Below are positions 1 to 8,865 of a stretch of DNA of 64,000 bases, in pieces. Source of the DNA: BOG-908 sp963850605 (lineage in GTDB: Bacteria; Pseudomonadota; Alphaproteobacteria; Acetobacterales; Acetobacteraceae); assembly GCA_963850605.1 (NCBI GenBank), contig CAWKLX010000007.1, positions 310,001 to 374,000 of the forward strand, in the 5' to 3' direction. Within the stretch, counting starts at the first letter, position 1, and each line of letters opens with the position of its first letter. The notes below the pieces were generated by a model. The model was not told where the DNA came from, made no database searches, and saw only the letters and a list, made by a program, of their open reading frames with translations. Made by a program: the position numbers and the translations under genes.

Positions 1-1
1 T

Positions 2-250
2 TCGGATGCGGTTATGAAAAACCTGGTTGGGCCGGAAACGCTGGCCGTGTGGCCGGCAATTCTGGGAGCGGCCGGTCTCATTCCGCATTTTTACGGCAAA
101 ATCGGTGCACCGGCCGGTCGCAAGATGGGCCATGTGACGCGCCTGTTTCCCAAGGGAGCTCTCCCCGGCGAACATGGGGTGGCTGCGGCGCTGCACGTCT
201 TTGCCGATAACCCGGCCGGTCTGGCGAATGCAGACCCGAATGCAGGCTGA
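2..250 (+). CDS. purK: 5-(carboxyamino)imidazole ribonucleotide synthase, C-terminal fragment
   Basis: Only the last ~82 codons are inside the window; the reading frame is open to the left edge. PurK is the ATP-grasp enzyme that carboxylates aminoimidazole ribonucleotide on nitrogen in purine synthesis. The visible part is the C-terminal barrel-like domain, with the family-typical segments VMKNLVG, HFYGK and GRKMGHVT; the last is the signature that closes PurK proteins. The start and the ATP-grasp core lie outside. purE would be expected just upstream but cannot be seen. The family assignment is good; the fragment alone says nothing about activity. Confidence 0.85.
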   Translation, partial: SDAVMKNLVGPETLAVWPAILGAAGLIPHFYGKIGAPAGRKMGHVTRLFPKGALPGEHGVAAALHVFADNPAGLANADPNAG

Positions 251-331
251 TATTTATTCGTTGTAACAAACGTTTTTACGGGCTTTTAACCGGGATGGAA
301 TCAACTCGCGCCTGTCGGAGGGAGACGGGTC

Positions 332-1195
332 ATGCGTGGATTTCTGGCGTTCTTGGTGTTCGTTGCTGCCGCGTCGGCGCAGGCGGCTGCCACCAGCATC
401 ACGGTCGCGAACACGACGGACAACGTGGCTTACCTGAGCGGGCCAGGTGGCGGTCCCACTGATTATTTCAGCGGCGGCACGTCCAATGTCGGTGCGGCAC
501 CCGTGGATCTCGCGTTCGCGACTCAGCAACTGGCCGTTAGCAGCACCCCGCTAGCGGGCGGCGGTTACGTACTCGACTTTCGATACACCACGCTGTTCAG
601 CGGTAGCGAAGTGGTGTCGGGTGCTGCAGTCTATTATCCCGATATCTTCCTGCGATCGAACAGCGCCGGTTACAGTGCGGCGCCGTTCGATTACGCCATA
701 TCGCTGGGCGACGAAGAGGCGAATGGCGGATTGCAGGCGGGGTTTTACGCCGCGTCTTCCTCTATGACATCCCAGCAAATTTGGTCGGGCCGTCCCGGCT
801 TCATCTACACGGGCCAATACACGGACACGGCCACCTACCAGGCAGGCCAGGCCGGTTACGCCGGCTATGACGCGCCGACGGTTCTGACAGGTGGGACCAG
901 GTTGGCGGGCGTATCGGTCGGCTACATGCAGCAGGGCACCGCGTACGTCGTGGACGCGTCTCTCACGTTGAACGCTGCACAAGCGGCATTGTTCGCCAAC
1001 AGCGTGGATGTTTTTTGGGGCACCGGGGACTGCGCCAACGGCGCCTTCCTGGCAACGCTGCAGCCCTTGACCGGCAATGTGGACGTGCCAGAACCGGCTA
1101 CACGCCTCGTGTTCGGTGCCGGGCTGATCACGCTGACCGCGATGCGGCGTCGCAACGTTCGGTGCAGGTTCCAAGAGAGAGCTGTTCCTGGCTAG
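332..1195 (+). CDS. PEP-CTERM sorting domain exported protein
   Basis: A 287-residue protein with an N-terminal signal peptide (residues 1 to ~20, hydrophobic FLAFLVFVAAA, cleavage near AQA-AA) and a C-terminal PEP-CTERM tail. The tail shows VPEPAT, then a hydrophobic stretch (FGAGLITLTA), then MRRR. In this family the tail directs the protein to exosortase (XrtA) processing and surface or exopolysaccharide delivery. The central body is rich in Gly, Ala, Ser, Thr and Tyr, like other PEP-CTERM cargo, and has no recognisable enzymatic domain. No exosortase gene is in the window. AGGG/GGAG bases lie upstream of the ATG. The stop codon sits at the foot of a strong hairpin. Function beyond export is unknown. 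Confidence 0.75.
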   Translation: MRGFLAFLVFVAAASAQAAATSITVANTTDNVAYLSGPGGGPTDYFSGGTSNVGAAPVDLAFATQQLAVSSTPLAGGGYVLDFRYTTLFSGSEVVSGAAVYYPDIFLRSNSAGYSAAPFDYAISLGDEEANGGLQAGFYAASSSMTSQQIWSGRPGFIYTGQYTDTATYQAGQAGYAGYDAPTVLTGGTRLAGVSVGYMQQGTAYVVDASLTLNAAQAALFANSVDVFWGTGDCANGAFLATLQPLTGNVDVPEPATRLVFGAGLITLTAMRRRNVRCRFQERAVPG

Positions 1196-1232
1196 AGCAT
1201 GGTCCGTTCGCATCGGCTCACCGACCATGCTC
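1195..1232. terminator. Palindromic hairpin at the 3' end of the PEP-CTERM gene
   Basis: GAGCATGGTC (1195-1204) is the exact reverse complement of GACCATGCTC (1223-1232), with an 18-base loop. The first arm begins on the last base of the TAG stop codon. There is no T-tract, so intrinsic termination is uncertain. The TAGAGCAT foot is the same as in the hairpin at 14749-14792, which suggests a dispersed palindrome family. Confidence 0.6.
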
Positions 1233-1256
1233 CGGCGCATGGTTCGACGAGCATCT

Positions 1257-1290
1257 TTATCCGACCGAACGATCCCGTTCGGTCGGATAA
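1257..1290. terminator. Strong bidirectional hairpin between convergent genes
   Basis: A perfect 15-bp stem: TTATCCGACCGAACG (1257-1271) pairs with CGTTCGGTCGGATAA (1276-1290) around the loop ATCC. It lies between the convergent ends of the PEP-CTERM gene and mfd, so it can terminate both directions; short T and A runs flank the arms. The core TCCGACCGAACG is shared with the repeat at 14749-14792. Confidence 0.7.
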
Positions 1291-1299
1291 TACCCTCAC

Positions 1300-4200
1300 T
1301 CACGCTGCCTTCGCCTGCCCGGCTACCCGCACCAGATTGCCTAGCACCTCGTCTGCCGTGCGCACCCGCTCGGCCACGTTCATGTCGCGCACCACAGCCA
1401 GCTTGTGGTCCGGCCGCAACTTCACCGTGCCGCGCTTGGTGCCGAGCCATTGAACAAGCCCGGCCGGGTTGCGGAATGCGTTGCCGCGAAACTGCAGCAC
1501 CATGCCTTTCGGTCCGGCCTCCAGCTTCTCCACGCCGGCTTCCCGGCAGGCGCGTTTCAGGCGCACGACCTGCAGCAGGTTTTCGACCTCTTCGGGCATG
1601 GGGCCGAAGCGATCGACGAACTCGGCGGCCAACGCCTCGCTCTCCGCGTCCGACGACAAGGCGCCGACGCGGCGATACAGGCCGAGGCGCACGGGCAGGT
1701 CGCGCACATAGGCGTCCGGGATCAGCACGGGCAGGCCCAGATTGATATTGGGTGTCCAGTCGCGGTCTTCGCTCCGCACGCGCCCTTTGGCCGCGCGCAT
1801 CTCCGCCACCGCGTCCTCCAGCATCTGCTGATAGAGCTCGATCCCGACCTCGCGTATGTGACCGGATTGTTCGTCGCCCAGCAGGTTGCCGGCGCCGCGT
1901 ATGTCGAGATCGTGGCTGGCCAGCGTGAAGCCTGCGCCAAGCTGGTCGAGTGTTTGCATCACGTGCAGTCGCTTTTCGGCAGCCCCCGACAGCTTTTGAC
2001 CCGGCGGCCAGGTGAGATACGCGTAGCCGCGCTGCTTGCCGCGGCCAACGCGGCCGCGCAACTGATAAAGCTGGCCCAGTCCGAACATGTCGGCGCGGTG
2101 GATCAGCAGCGTATTGACGGCCGGCATGTCCAGGCCGGATTCCACGATGTTCGTGCTGAGCAGAATGTCGTATTTGCCGTCGCCGAACTCGGTCATCACG
2201 CGCTCCAGCTCGGTGGGCGCCAGGCGGCCGTGCGCTTCGACGATACGCGCTTCCGGCACGATGTCGCGCAGCCGGGTCTGCATTTTCGGCATGTCCTCCA
2301 GCCGTGGCACGACGCAGAAAATCTGGCCGCCTCGGAAACGTTCGCGCTGGATCGCCTCGCGGATGACGACGTGGTCGAACGGCATGATGAAGGTGCGCAC
2401 CGCCATGCGATCGACCGGCGGGGTCGCGATCAAGCTCATCTCGCGCACTCCGGTCAACGCCAGTTGCAGGGTGCGCGGGATCGGCGTGGCGGTCAGCGTC
2501 AGCACGTGCACGTCGGCGCGCAAGGCTTTCAGCTTCTCTTTGTGCGTCACGCCGAAATGCTGCTCCTCGTCCACGATCAGCAAACCGAGCTCGGAAAACT
2601 CGATACCCTTGGCGAGCAGCGCATGCGTGCCGATCACGATGTTCACGTCGCCATTGGCCAGCCCGCGCTTGACTTCGGCGGCATCCTTCGCATTGACCAT
2701 GCGAGAGAGTTGGCCCACGCGCACCGGCAGGCCTTCGAAACGCGCGGTGAAACTGCGAAAATGCTGACGCGCCAACAGGGTTGTGGGTACCACGACGGCC
2801 ACCTGCGACCCTGACATGGCGACGGCGAAAGCGGCCCGTAGCGCCACCTCCGTCTTGCCGAAGCCCACGTCACCGCAGATCAGCCGGTCCATCGGTTTGC
2901 CGGACGACAAATCCTCCAGCACGTCGGAGATCGCGCGCATCTGGTCGTCGGTCTCGGCGAATGGAAAACGCGCGCAGAACTCGTCCCACGTGCCTTCGGG
3001 CGGCGAGACCGTCATCGCGTCGCGCAGGCTGCGTTCGGCGGCGATTTTGATCAGCGTGCCGGCCATGTCGCGGATGCGCTGTTTCATCCGCGCTTTTCGC
3101 GATTGCCAGCCGGCGCCACCGAGCTTGTCGAGTGCCACGCCCTGCGTTTCCGAACCGAAGCGCGACAGCAGCTCGATATTTTCCACCGGCAGAAACAGCT
3201 TTTCGTTGCCGTCATAGACAAGGCGCAGGCAGTCATGCGGTGCCTGGCCCACGCTGAGCGTTTCCAGGCCGTCGTAGCGGCCGATGCCGTAATCCTGGTG
3301 CACGACCAGATCGCCATCGGCGATCTCGGTGGCTTCCGCGATGAACTGGTCGGCGCGCTTCTTCTTGCGTGGCGGACGGCTGATGCGCTCGCCCAGCAAA
3401 TCCTGCTCGCCGACGATCGCGAAATCCTCGGCAACGAACCCTCGCTCGACAGCCAGCGTCACCAGCGCGATCGCATCGCGCTTGACGCGCGCGGCAGAAG
3501 CCCACTCTTCGACCGGCTCAGTCCGCAGCCTGTGTTCATGGAGCAGTGCGGCGATGCGCGCGCGCGACCCGCGGCTCCAGGCCGCCACGACCGTACGCCG
3601 CCCCTGCCCCGCCCAGGTCTTTGCCTGCGCGGCCAACTGGTCGAACACGTTGACGACCATGCCAGAAGAGGCTTGCGAGAAAATCACGCCGGGACGTCCA
3701 CCGGCATCCAGCCCGGCCGCTCCGTCCGGCATGCCGTATGGGCTGAAGGCCAGTGTCGGCACGCGCGCCAGCATGTCGTCCCAGCCAGCCTGGTCGAGAT
3801 ACAGCAACTCGGGCGGCAACGGGCGGTAGCCCACCTCGCCGTCGCGCGGCATCCCGCGACGCGCCTCGAAATGGTCGGCGATCATTTCCAGCCTGGCCGT
3901 CAGCGCCGCTTCCAGGTCGGAATCCAGCGACACGGACGGGTTCGGCAGATAGTCGAGCAGTGTTTCCATGTTCTCATGGAACAGCGGCACCCAATGCTCC
4001 ATGCCAGGATAGCGGCGCCCGTCCGAGATGGCCTGGTAGATCGGGTCGGTGGCCGCCGCCTGACTGAACAGCTCGCGCCACGCCGTGCGGAACCTCGCGA
4101 CGCTGGCGTGGTCCAGCGTCACCTCCGATGTCGGCCGCAACGAAAACTTTGCAGACGCCTCCGTGCTGCGCTGGGTCGCCGGATCGAAGCGGCGGATCGT

Positions 4201-4740
4201 TTCTACCGTGTCGCCGAAGAAATCCAGGCGAACGGGATCGCCCTCGCCGCTGGGATAGACGTCCAGGATGCCACCGCGCACGGCATATTCGCCCGGCTCC
4301 ATCACCGTATCGGCGCGCGCGTAACCGTGGCTCTCCAAATAGGCGACGAGCTTTTCCGGCGGCAGCGTATCGCCGGCGCGCACGTCGAAACTCTCGCCCA
4401 GAAACACCAGCCTGGGCGGCACACGCTGCACGGCGGCGTTCACGGTGGTCAAGACGATGCGCAAACCAACCGGCGGATCCAGCAGCCTCGACAGGGTTGC
4501 GATCCGCTCGGCCACCACCGCCGGATTGGGCGAGACGCGGTCGTATGGCAGACAATCCCAGGCTGGGAAGCGCAGCACTTCGATCTCGGGTGTGAAGAAC
4601 GCCAGGAACTCGGCCAGTCGCACCATGCGAGCCTCGTTGCGCGCCACATGCAGCAACGTGCCCTCATGCTCTCTCGCGCGCCGGCCCAAGAGGACAGCGT
4701 CAAAACCTTCGGGCGCACCGTAGATGGTGGTGTGAGTCAC
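1300..4740 (-). CDS. mfd: Transcription-repair coupling factor Mfd
   Basis: A 1146-residue protein, normal Mfd length. Mfd is a DNA translocase that pushes stalled RNA polymerase off damaged template and recruits UvrA. The order of parts fits: a UvrB-like N-terminal damage-recognition module (FPAWDCLPYDRVSPN near residue 60), the RNA-polymerase-interaction domain (DLVVHQDYGIGRYDG near residue 480), then the RecG-like helicase core with Walker A GDVGFGKTEVALR near residue 620, a DEEQHFG box, TATPIPRTL and LRGRVGRG, and a C-terminal TRCF domain. The ATG start gives the standard N-terminus. sdhE lies 63 bases upstream on the same strand with a hairpin repeat between them. A long plus-strand open frame over this gene is a GC-codon shadow. 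Confidence 0.97.
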   Translation of the reverse strand: MTHTTIYGAPEGFDAVLLGRRAREHEGTLLHVARNEARMVRLAEFLAFFTPEIEVLRFPAWDCLPYDRVSPNPAVVAERIATLSRLLDPPVGLRIVLTTVNAAVQRVPPRLVFLGESFDVRAGDTLPPEKLVAYLESHGYARADTVMEPGEYAVRGGILDVYPSGEGDPVRLDFFGDTVETIRRFDPATQRSTEASAKFSLRPTSEVTLDHASVARFRTAWRELFSQAAATDPIYQAISDGRRYPGMEHWVPLFHENMETLLDYLPNPSVSLDSDLEAALTARLEMIADHFEARRGMPRDGEVGYRPLPPELLYLDQAGWDDMLARVPTLAFSPYGMPDGAAGLDAGGRPGVIFSQASSGMVVNVFDQLAAQAKTWAGQGRRTVVAAWSRGSRARIAALLHEHRLRTEPVEEWASAARVKRDAIALVTLAVERGFVAEDFAIVGEQDLLGERISRPPRKKKRADQFIAEATEIADGDLVVHQDYGIGRYDGLETLSVGQAPHDCLRLVYDGNEKLFLPVENIELLSRFGSETQGVALDKLGGAGWQSRKARMKQRIRDMAGTLIKIAAERSLRDAMTVSPPEGTWDEFCARFPFAETDDQMRAISDVLEDLSSGKPMDRLICGDVGFGKTEVALRAAFAVAMSGSQVAVVVPTTLLARQHFRSFTARFEGLPVRVGQLSRMVNAKDAAEVKRGLANGDVNIVIGTHALLAKGIEFSELGLLIVDEEQHFGVTHKEKLKALRADVHVLTLTATPIPRTLQLALTGVREMSLIATPPVDRMAVRTFIMPFDHVVIREAIQRERFRGGQIFCVVPRLEDMPKMQTRLRDIVPEARIVEAHGRLAPTELERVMTEFGDGKYDILLSTNIVESGLDMPAVNTLLIHRADMFGLGQLYQLRGRVGRGKQRGYAYLTWPPGQKLSGAAEKRLHVMQTLDQLGAGFTLASHDLDIRGAGNLLGDEQSGHIREVGIELYQQMLEDAVAEMRAAKGRVRSEDRDWTPNINLGLPVLIPDAYVRDLPVRLGLYRRVGALSSDAESEALAAEFVDRFGPMPEEVENLLQVVRLKRACREAGVEKLEAGPKGMVLQFRGNAFRNPAGLVQWLGTKRGTVKLRPDHKLAVVRDMNVAERVRTADEVLGNLVRVAGQAKAA

Positions 4741-4760
4741 GCAAAAACCTTATGGTGGAG

Positions 4761-4802
4761 GCAAGAAGTTCTTTCTTGAAAGAAAGAACCAAAGAACTTT
4801 TG
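4761..4802 (-). repeat. AT-rich hairpin repeat, copy A
   Basis: Read on the minus strand this is CAAAAGTTCTTTGGTTC followed by TTTCTTTCAAGAAAGAACTTCTTGC. The inner arms GTTCTTTCTT (4768-4777) and AAGAAAGAAC (4780-4789) are exact reverse complements. It directly follows the sdhE stop codon and precedes mfd, so it could act as an attenuator or terminator for sdhE. Five similar copies occur elsewhere in the window. Confidence 0.65.
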
Positions 4803-4803
4803 T

Positions 4804-5046
4804 CTATTTGCGCATCGCCTGGAGCATTGCGCAGTCGTGCTCCGGCGGGATCGGGCGGCGGCCGGTGAGCCAATCGGCCAGGGCCGGATCGGGCAGATCC
4901 ATGATGGCCTCCAACACGTCCAACTCGGCCGCCGAAAACCCCTCCAGGCCGCGCGCCACGAAGCCGCCGACCAGGATGTCGTTCTCGCGCGTGCCGCGAT
5001 GCGTCGCGCGGAACAGAAGTCTCCGGCGTCTCGAGGTTTCGTCCAT
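4804..5046 (-). CDS. sdhE: FAD assembly factor SdhE (succinate dehydrogenase assembly factor 2 family)
   Basis: An 80-residue protein of the SdhE/CptB/Sdh5 family, which promotes covalent FAD attachment to the flavoprotein subunit of succinate dehydrogenase in the cytoplasm. The diagnostic region RRRRLLFRATHRGTREND is near the N-terminus; it contains the conserved RG...E/N-D surface needed for flavinylation in relatives. The length is typical. An open frame extends 18 codons further upstream, but that would overlap the divergent recG start, and MDETSRRRR is the usual family N-terminus, so the ATG at 5046 was chosen. Divergent from recG with about 26 bases between starts; upstream of mfd on the same strand, a neighbourhood common in alphaproteobacteria. 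Confidence 0.88.
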   Translation of the reverse strand: MDETSRRRRLLFRATHRGTRENDILVGGFVARGLEGFSAAELDVLEAIMDLPDPALADWLTGRRPIPPEHDCAMLQAMRK

Positions 5047-5072
5047 GATGCGGCTGACATATAGCGGGCGCC

Positions 5073-7175
5073 GTGCCCGATGCCAGTGCAGCCACGCCAT
5101 CGCCGCCCAGCCTGGCGGAACTCGACGCGACGCTTGCGCCGGTTCTGGAGCCGATCACCACACTGCCCCGCGTAGGCGTTTCCCGCGCCGCCCTGCTGGC
5201 CCGCGCCACCGGGGGCACGCGGCTGATCGACCTGCTGTTCCACCTTCCTGAACGCTACATCGACCGGCGAGACCGCCCCTCGATCGCCGGTTGCACAGTC
5301 GGCGAAGTGGCCACCCTGGATGTCGAGGTCGTGGCCCACCGCCGGCCGGAGCCAGGCAGCAAGCAACCCTGGCGCGTGCAGGTGACCGACGGCACCGGGT
5401 TCGCCGAACTCGCCTTCTTCCGCCCGCACCAGGCGCAGTCGTTCCTGCCGGGCACGCGCATCGTGGTCTCCGGCAAGGTGGACCGGTTTCGCGACACCGT
5501 GACCCTTGCCCACCCGAAATACGTGGAGATCGCGGGGCAAGGATCGGCCGTCCCCGGCGTGGAGCCGGTCTGGCCGCTGGTGGCCAAGCTCACCTCCGGG
5601 GATTTCCGCGGCGCCGTGACCGGGGCGCTGGCCCGGGTGCCGGAGCTGCCGGAATGGCACGAGCCGCGCCTGCTCGCCCGCGAGGGCTGGCCCGGTTTTT
5701 CCGCCGCCCTCCAGGGCCTGCATCTGCCGCGCGATATTCCCGGCCCGCATTGCCGGTCGCGGCTGGCCTATGACGAGTTGCTGGCCCACCAGGTCGCCCT
5801 GCTGTGGCGGCGCGCCCGCGACCGTAGCCGGCCAGGACGTTCGCTGACCGGAGATGGCGCGCTCAGGGCGGCGGCCCTGCGGAAATTCGGCCATGCGCCG
5901 ACGCCCAGCCAGGTTGAAGCGCTGGCCGAAATCGACGCGGATCTGGCTGCCCCGACCCGCATGTTGCGGCTTCTGCAAGGCGATGTCGGCTCGGGCAAGA
6001 CGCTGGTGGCGGCCCTGGCGATGCTGCGGGCGGTGGAGGCCGGCGCGCAGGCCGCGATGATGGCGCCCACCGAGACCCTGGCCCGGCAGCATCATCGGAC
6101 GCTGGCGCATATCTGCCCGGTGCCGGTCGGCCTGCTGACGGGCTCGGTCAAGGGCAATGCCCGGCGCAACACGCTGCTGGGGCTGCAATCCGGGCGGGTG
6201 CCGCTGGTCGTGGGCACCCATGCGCTGTTTCAGGAGGGGGTGGCGTATCGCGACCTGGCACTGGCGGTGATCGATGAGCAGCATCGCTTCGGTGTCGAAC
6301 AGCGTCTTTCCCTGGCCGCGCGCGGCCAGGCGACCGATGTACTGGTCATGACGGCCACCCCGATCCCGCGCACCCTGCTGCTGACGCAATTCGGCGAGAT
6401 GGAGGTGAGCCGTCTGGCCGAAAAGCCGGCTGGCCGGCCGCCGGTGCGGACGACCCTGCACAGCCTGGCCACTTTGCCCGACGTGACGGACGGCATCGCG
6501 CGCGCGCTGGAGCGCGGCGACCAGGTGTTCTGGGTCTGCCCGATGGTCAACGAGAATGTTCTCCTCGACGCGGCCGCCGCCGAGCAGCGGGCGCAGGTGC
6601 TGCAGCTGCGGTTCGGGCCGGCCGTGGGCCTGGCGCATGGCCAGATGAACGTCGAGGCGCGCGAGCGGGCGTTGCGCGATTTCGCCGCCGGGCGCACGCG
6701 GCTGCTGGTGGCTACGACCGTGATCGAGGTCGGCGTCGATGTGCCCGCGGCCAGTGTCATGGTGGTGGAGCACGCCGAGCGTTTCGGCCTGGCCCAGTTG
6801 CACCAGTTGCGCGGCCGGGTCGGACGGGGAGCGGCTTCCAGCTACTGCCTGCTGCTGCACGAGGATGGGCTGGCCGAGACCGCGCGCCGCCGATTGACCC
6901 TGCTGCGCGACACCGACGATGGTTTTGCCATCGCCGACGAGGATTTCCGGTTGCGCGGCGGGGGGGATTTGATGGGCAAGCGGCAATCCGGCCAGCAAAG
7001 CTGGCGGCTGGCCGACCCGGTGGAGCATGACGGGCTGCTGCAGATGGCCCGGCGGGACGCGGCCCATTTGCTGGAGCGCGACCCCAAGCTCGAGAGCGAG
7101 CGGGGCCGCGCGATGCGCCTGCTGCTGCGCTTGTTCGAGCGCGGCGCGGCACTTCGTACATTGGGGTCGGGTTAG
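5073..7175 (+). CDS. recG: ATP-dependent DNA helicase RecG
   Basis: A 700-residue protein, the usual RecG size. RecG is a monomeric branch-migrating helicase that remodels stalled replication forks and recombination intermediates. The N-terminal wedge/OB domain (about residues 60-170, with ATLDVEVVAHRRP) is followed by superfamily 2 helicase motifs: LQGDVGSGKTLVAALAML (Walker A, near residue 302), IDEQHRFGV (motif II), TATPIPRTL (motif III) and QLRGRVGRG (motif VI). The chosen start is GTG at 5073. Divergent from sdhE with a very short shared upstream region. Convergent with the exported-protein gene that ends at 7301. A large antisense frame covers the gene and is not considered real. Confidence 0.97.
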   Translation: MPDASAATPSPPSLAELDATLAPVLEPITTLPRVGVSRAALLARATGGTRLIDLLFHLPERYIDRRDRPSIAGCTVGEVATLDVEVVAHRRPEPGSKQPWRVQVTDGTGFAELAFFRPHQAQSFLPGTRIVVSGKVDRFRDTVTLAHPKYVEIAGQGSAVPGVEPVWPLVAKLTSGDFRGAVTGALARVPELPEWHEPRLLAREGWPGFSAALQGLHLPRDIPGPHCRSRLAYDELLAHQVALLWRRARDRSRPGRSLTGDGALRAAALRKFGHAPTPSQVEALAEIDADLAAPTRMLRLLQGDVGSGKTLVAALAMLRAVEAGAQAAMMAPTETLARQHHRTLAHICPVPVGLLTGSVKGNARRNTLLGLQSGRVPLVVGTHALFQEGVAYRDLALAVIDEQHRFGVEQRLSLAARGQATDVLVMTATPIPRTLLLTQFGEMEVSRLAEKPAGRPPVRTTLHSLATLPDVTDGIARALERGDQVFWVCPMVNENVLLDAAAAEQRAQVLQLRFGPAVGLAHGQMNVEARERALRDFAAGRTRLLVATTVIEVGVDVPAASVMVVEHAERFGLAQLHQLRGRVGRGAASSYCLLLHEDGLAETARRRLTLLRDTDDGFAIADEDFRLRGGGDLMGKRQSGQQSWRLADPVEHDGLLQMARRDAAHLLERDPKLESERGRAMRLLLRLFERGAALRTLGSG

Positions 7176-7300
7176 CCATGGATGCTCGTCGCGGAGAGGT
7201 CCGCGCCCGGCCGCCAGGGCGCCGTCTGGCGTTATGGGCCACCCGCTCATCTTCCGGGCGCATGGCTCCGCCCGCGCAGGGTCGTGTAGCTTTCAGCGGG

Positions 7301-7744
7301 TCAAGAAATCGGGATGCTGCATGCGTTCGTCTTGTGCAGGTCGGCCGGCGGGGGGGCGCCCTCGCCGCGCCGTTCGGCCAGGAAGAACGTCGTGAAACCG
7401 TCAGACGCGAGCGCTTCGAGATGGCGGCCGGACGGATCCGGCATGGTGGCGCCGTCGTCGAGCACGTGCGTTTCGCTGTGGCCGTCGGGGGCCCGGATGG
7501 TGATGCGGCCGCATAGCGCATATTCGTAGCGGCCGGCCGCGGGAATGTTCACGGCCACTTCGGCAAACGGGTGTTCGGCGCTCAGCTCGAAATGAGCGAC
7601 CAGCTGGCCGTTGATGAAGACGGTGGTCGCCTCGGTGATTTCGGCCGGGTCGGTTTGATCTGACAGGCGGAAACTCACGGTGCCCGCGCGGGCAGGCCCG
7701 GCCGCGAGGAGCAGCAGCACTGGAAGACAGGAGATCAGACGCAT
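7301..7744 (-). CDS. Small exported protein of unknown function
   Basis: A 147-residue protein with a clear signal peptide (LPVLLLLAAGPARA, likely cleaved ARA-GT near residue 20), so probably periplasmic. The mature part reads as a small beta-rich domain (TVFINGQLVAHFEL, FAEVAVNIPAAGRYEYALCGRITI) followed by an Ala/Glu-rich tail. It has two cysteines after the signal, one in the beta region and one near the end. I do not recognise a family. It is divergent from prmC with only 20 bases between starts and convergent with recG. The 125 bases between recG and this gene show no clear element. Confidence 0.6.
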   Translation of the reverse strand: MRLISCLPVLLLLAAGPARAGTVSFRLSDQTDPAEITEATTVFINGQLVAHFELSAEHPFAEVAVNIPAAGRYEYALCGRITIRAPDGHSETHVLDDGATMPDPSGRHLEALASDGFTTFFLAERRGEGAPPPADLHKTNACSIPIS

Positions 7745-7764
7745 GAGGACAGTTCGGCCGGGCT

Positions 7765-8658
7765 ATGTCCGCGCAGGATAGCGCTTGTGTCACGCTTGGC
7801 GAAGCGCTCGACACAGCTTCCGCCACTTTGGCGCGCGCGGGTGTCGAACAGCCACAGCGCGAAGCCCGCCTGCTGGCCGCCCACGCTTTGGGCCTTTCGC
7901 CCACGGCCTGGCTGGACCGGACGCGCGTGGTGGATGCGGGCAGGATCGTCACGCTGGTCGCACGGCGGGCGGCACGGGAGCCGCTGGCTTTCATCACCGG
8001 CCGGCGGGGCTTTTGGACACTCGACCTGGCAGTCTCGCCGGATACGCTGATTCCGCGCCCCGACTCGGAAACCCTGATCGAGGCAGCGCTCGCGGCCCGG
8101 CCGGACCGCCCTGAAGTGCGTCATATCCTTGACCTTGGCACCGGCACCGGGTGCCTGCTTTTGGCAGCCTTGTCCGAGTATCCGGGGGCGTTCGGGGTTG
8201 GCGTGGACCTGGCGCCCGGGGCCGCGGCGCTGGGGCGGGCCAATGCCGCGGCGAACGGATTGGCGGCCAGGGCAGCGTTCGTGGCCGGCGACTGGTCGTG
8301 CGCCATCGCCGGCCTGTTCGATCTGGTTCTGTGCAACCCGCCCTATGTCCCGACCGGCGATCTGGCGGGATTGGCCCCGGAGCTTCGGTATGAGCCGCGG
8401 CGGGCGCTCGATGGCGGGCCAGCCGGTCTGGACGCCTACGCGCGCATCCTGCCGGCCTTGCCGCGGTTGCTCGCACCGGGCGGTGTGGCGGTGCTTGAAC
8501 TGGGGCAGGGTCAAGGACCAGATATGGCCGAGATGGCGGCCCGGTTCGGCATGGATCTGCACACTCTACGGCCGGATTTCGGCGGCATCGGCCGGGCGTT
8601 GGTGTTGACGACAGCCGGGACGAAAAAACCGTTTGGCAGGTGTCCCGTTGCTCGCTAG
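7765..8658 (+). CDS. prmC: Release-factor glutamine N5-methyltransferase
   Basis: A 297-residue S-adenosylmethionine-dependent methyltransferase that modifies the GGQ glutamine of peptide-chain release factors 1 and 2. The N-terminal helical domain (residues 1 to ~80) is followed by the Rossmann domain with motif I ILDLGTGTGCLLLA, and the catalytic substrate-gripping motif CNPPYVP near residue 191, typical of PrmC/HemK. The region ALDGGPAGLDAYARILP is also family-typical. The ATG start gives a normal N-terminus. It is upstream of the DUF4167 gene, as in other alphaproteobacteria; prfA often precedes prmC but is absent here. Confidence 0.93.
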   Translation: MSAQDSACVTLGEALDTASATLARAGVEQPQREARLLAAHALGLSPTAWLDRTRVVDAGRIVTLVARRAAREPLAFITGRRGFWTLDLAVSPDTLIPRPDSETLIEAALAARPDRPEVRHILDLGTGTGCLLLAALSEYPGAFGVGVDLAPGAAALGRANAAANGLAARAAFVAGDWSCAIAGLFDLVLCNPPYVPTGDLAGLAPELRYEPRRALDGGPAGLDAYARILPALPRLLAPGGVAVLELGQGQGPDMAEMAARFGMDLHTLRPDFGGIGRALVLTTAGTKKPFGRCPVAR

Positions 8659-8865
8659 TGTCGTGCGGCATCGCCAGACGATATGCCGCCATCTGGCAAA
8701 TTTAACTTGCCCGGCTTAGCAAGCGATGCCTACGGACAGGATATTGACCTCCGGCCATACGGCCGATTGCCCTCGGCACAGGCACTGCTCGTCCAAAGGG
8801 CGCCTACTGGCGCCCCTGTGAACGGGCCAGCCGCACCGCGAACAGGAAAGCACAGCAGACCTCGG

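Noticed and set aside
3103..4779. 558-codon plus-strand open frame over mfd
   Set aside because: It is antisense to clear Mfd helicase sequence, has no recognisable domain and shows the Arg/Gln/His-rich composition of shadow frames in high-GC DNA.
4737..7250. 837-codon minus-strand open frame over sdhE and recG
   Set aside because: Antisense shadow of recG; low-complexity Pro/Gln/Arg composition, no ribosome site, conflicts with strongly supported genes.
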